Source of the DNA: Solimonas sp040391865
Lineage (GTDB): Bacteria; Pseudomonadota; Gammaproteobacteria; Nevskiales; Nevskiaceae
Assembly (NCBI GenBank): GCA_040391865.1
Contig: JBEBWZ010000051.1
Location: forward strand, 1-22,045
Direction of reading: 5' to 3'
Length of the DNA: 22,045 nt
Shown one piece after another: positions 21,997-22,045 of this stretch; position 1 is the first letter of the stretch, and each line of letters begins with the position of its first letter. The notes beneath the pieces are model-generated. The model saw nothing but the letters and a program-made list of their open reading frames with translations. It was not told where the DNA came from and did not search any database. The position numbers and the translations under genes are program-made.

Positions 21997-22045
21997 TAAT
22001 CCCTAATCCCTAATCCCTAATCCCTAATCCCTAATCCCTAATCCC
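21991..22045. repeat. Tandem AATCCCT heptamer array, cut by window edge
   Basis: Seven exact AATCCCT units plus six bases of an eighth, running off the window. Related GGGATT-type units occur at 6938-6966, 14774-14810 and 21871-21886. Copy number is likely to vary between strains. Confidence 0.95.

Noticed and set aside
21991..22045. Heptamer array as a CRISPR array
   Set aside because: Units are 7 bases, directly adjoining, with no spacers.

Overview
The window reads as chromosome of a GC-rich gammaproteobacterium, most likely in the Xanthomonadales/Lysobacterales or a close relative. The grounds are the long-form PurC, the fpr-minE-minD-minC block, the phasin/DUF6489/YihY neighbourhood, and the intergenic repeats typical of that group: CCCTCACCCC...GGGGAGAGGG hairpins, GTCGGATC-AAGCCGAAGGCG-GATCCGAC hairpins, and GGGATTG/AATCCCT heptamers. 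Placement below class level is inference.

Left part (1-6717): a plus-strand group of purC (5' end cut off by the window), a MarC/YhgN membrane protein, a MAPEG-family membrane protein and a DUF6489 protein with a basic tail. Facing it on the minus strand are a phasin gene, its intrinsic terminator and a small phasin-like gene. The phasin has a strong sigma70-type promoter overlapped by a dyad. Then, on the plus strand, come a YihY/BrkB membrane protein and fadD (long-chain acyl-CoA ligase). Phasin plus fadD suggest storage-polymer and fatty-acid metabolism.

Centre (6977-16702, all minus strand): the most unusual part. In transcription order it holds an ECF sigma factor of FecI type, a FecR anti-sigma factor translationally coupled to it, a very large (1344 aa) TonB-dependent receptor with an N-terminal STN signalling domain, a type Va autotransporter starting 13 bases after the receptor stop, and a second FecI-like sigma factor with no anti-sigma gene of its own. 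The fecR-receptor gap holds a terminator-like hairpin, a 28-base palindrome, repeats and a candidate ECF promoter (GAAA-N16-CGTC). The simplest model: a ligand bound by the receptor signals through STN and FecR to the first sigma factor, which switches on receptor, autotransporter and second sigma factor together. The second sigma factor could then pass the signal to other promoters. The receptor carries 14 cysteines outside the signal peptide and an EF-hand-like calcium loop. The autotransporter carries six cysteines in three close pairs, one of them CxxC. This receptor-autotransporter-second-sigma combination is the best candidate for an undescribed surface-signalling and export system.

Right part (16797-22045): minus-strand fpr (ferredoxin-NADP reductase) and the division-site operon minC-minD-minE (transcribed in that order). 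Then plus-strand genes for a DsbA-family/2-hydroxychromene-2-carboxylate isomerase-like protein, an alpha/beta hydrolase and a small exported coiled-coil protein. The window ends in a cluster of intergenic repeats with a telomere-like AATCCCT tandem array running off the edge. No rRNA, tRNA, CRISPR array, transposase or prophage gene was seen.
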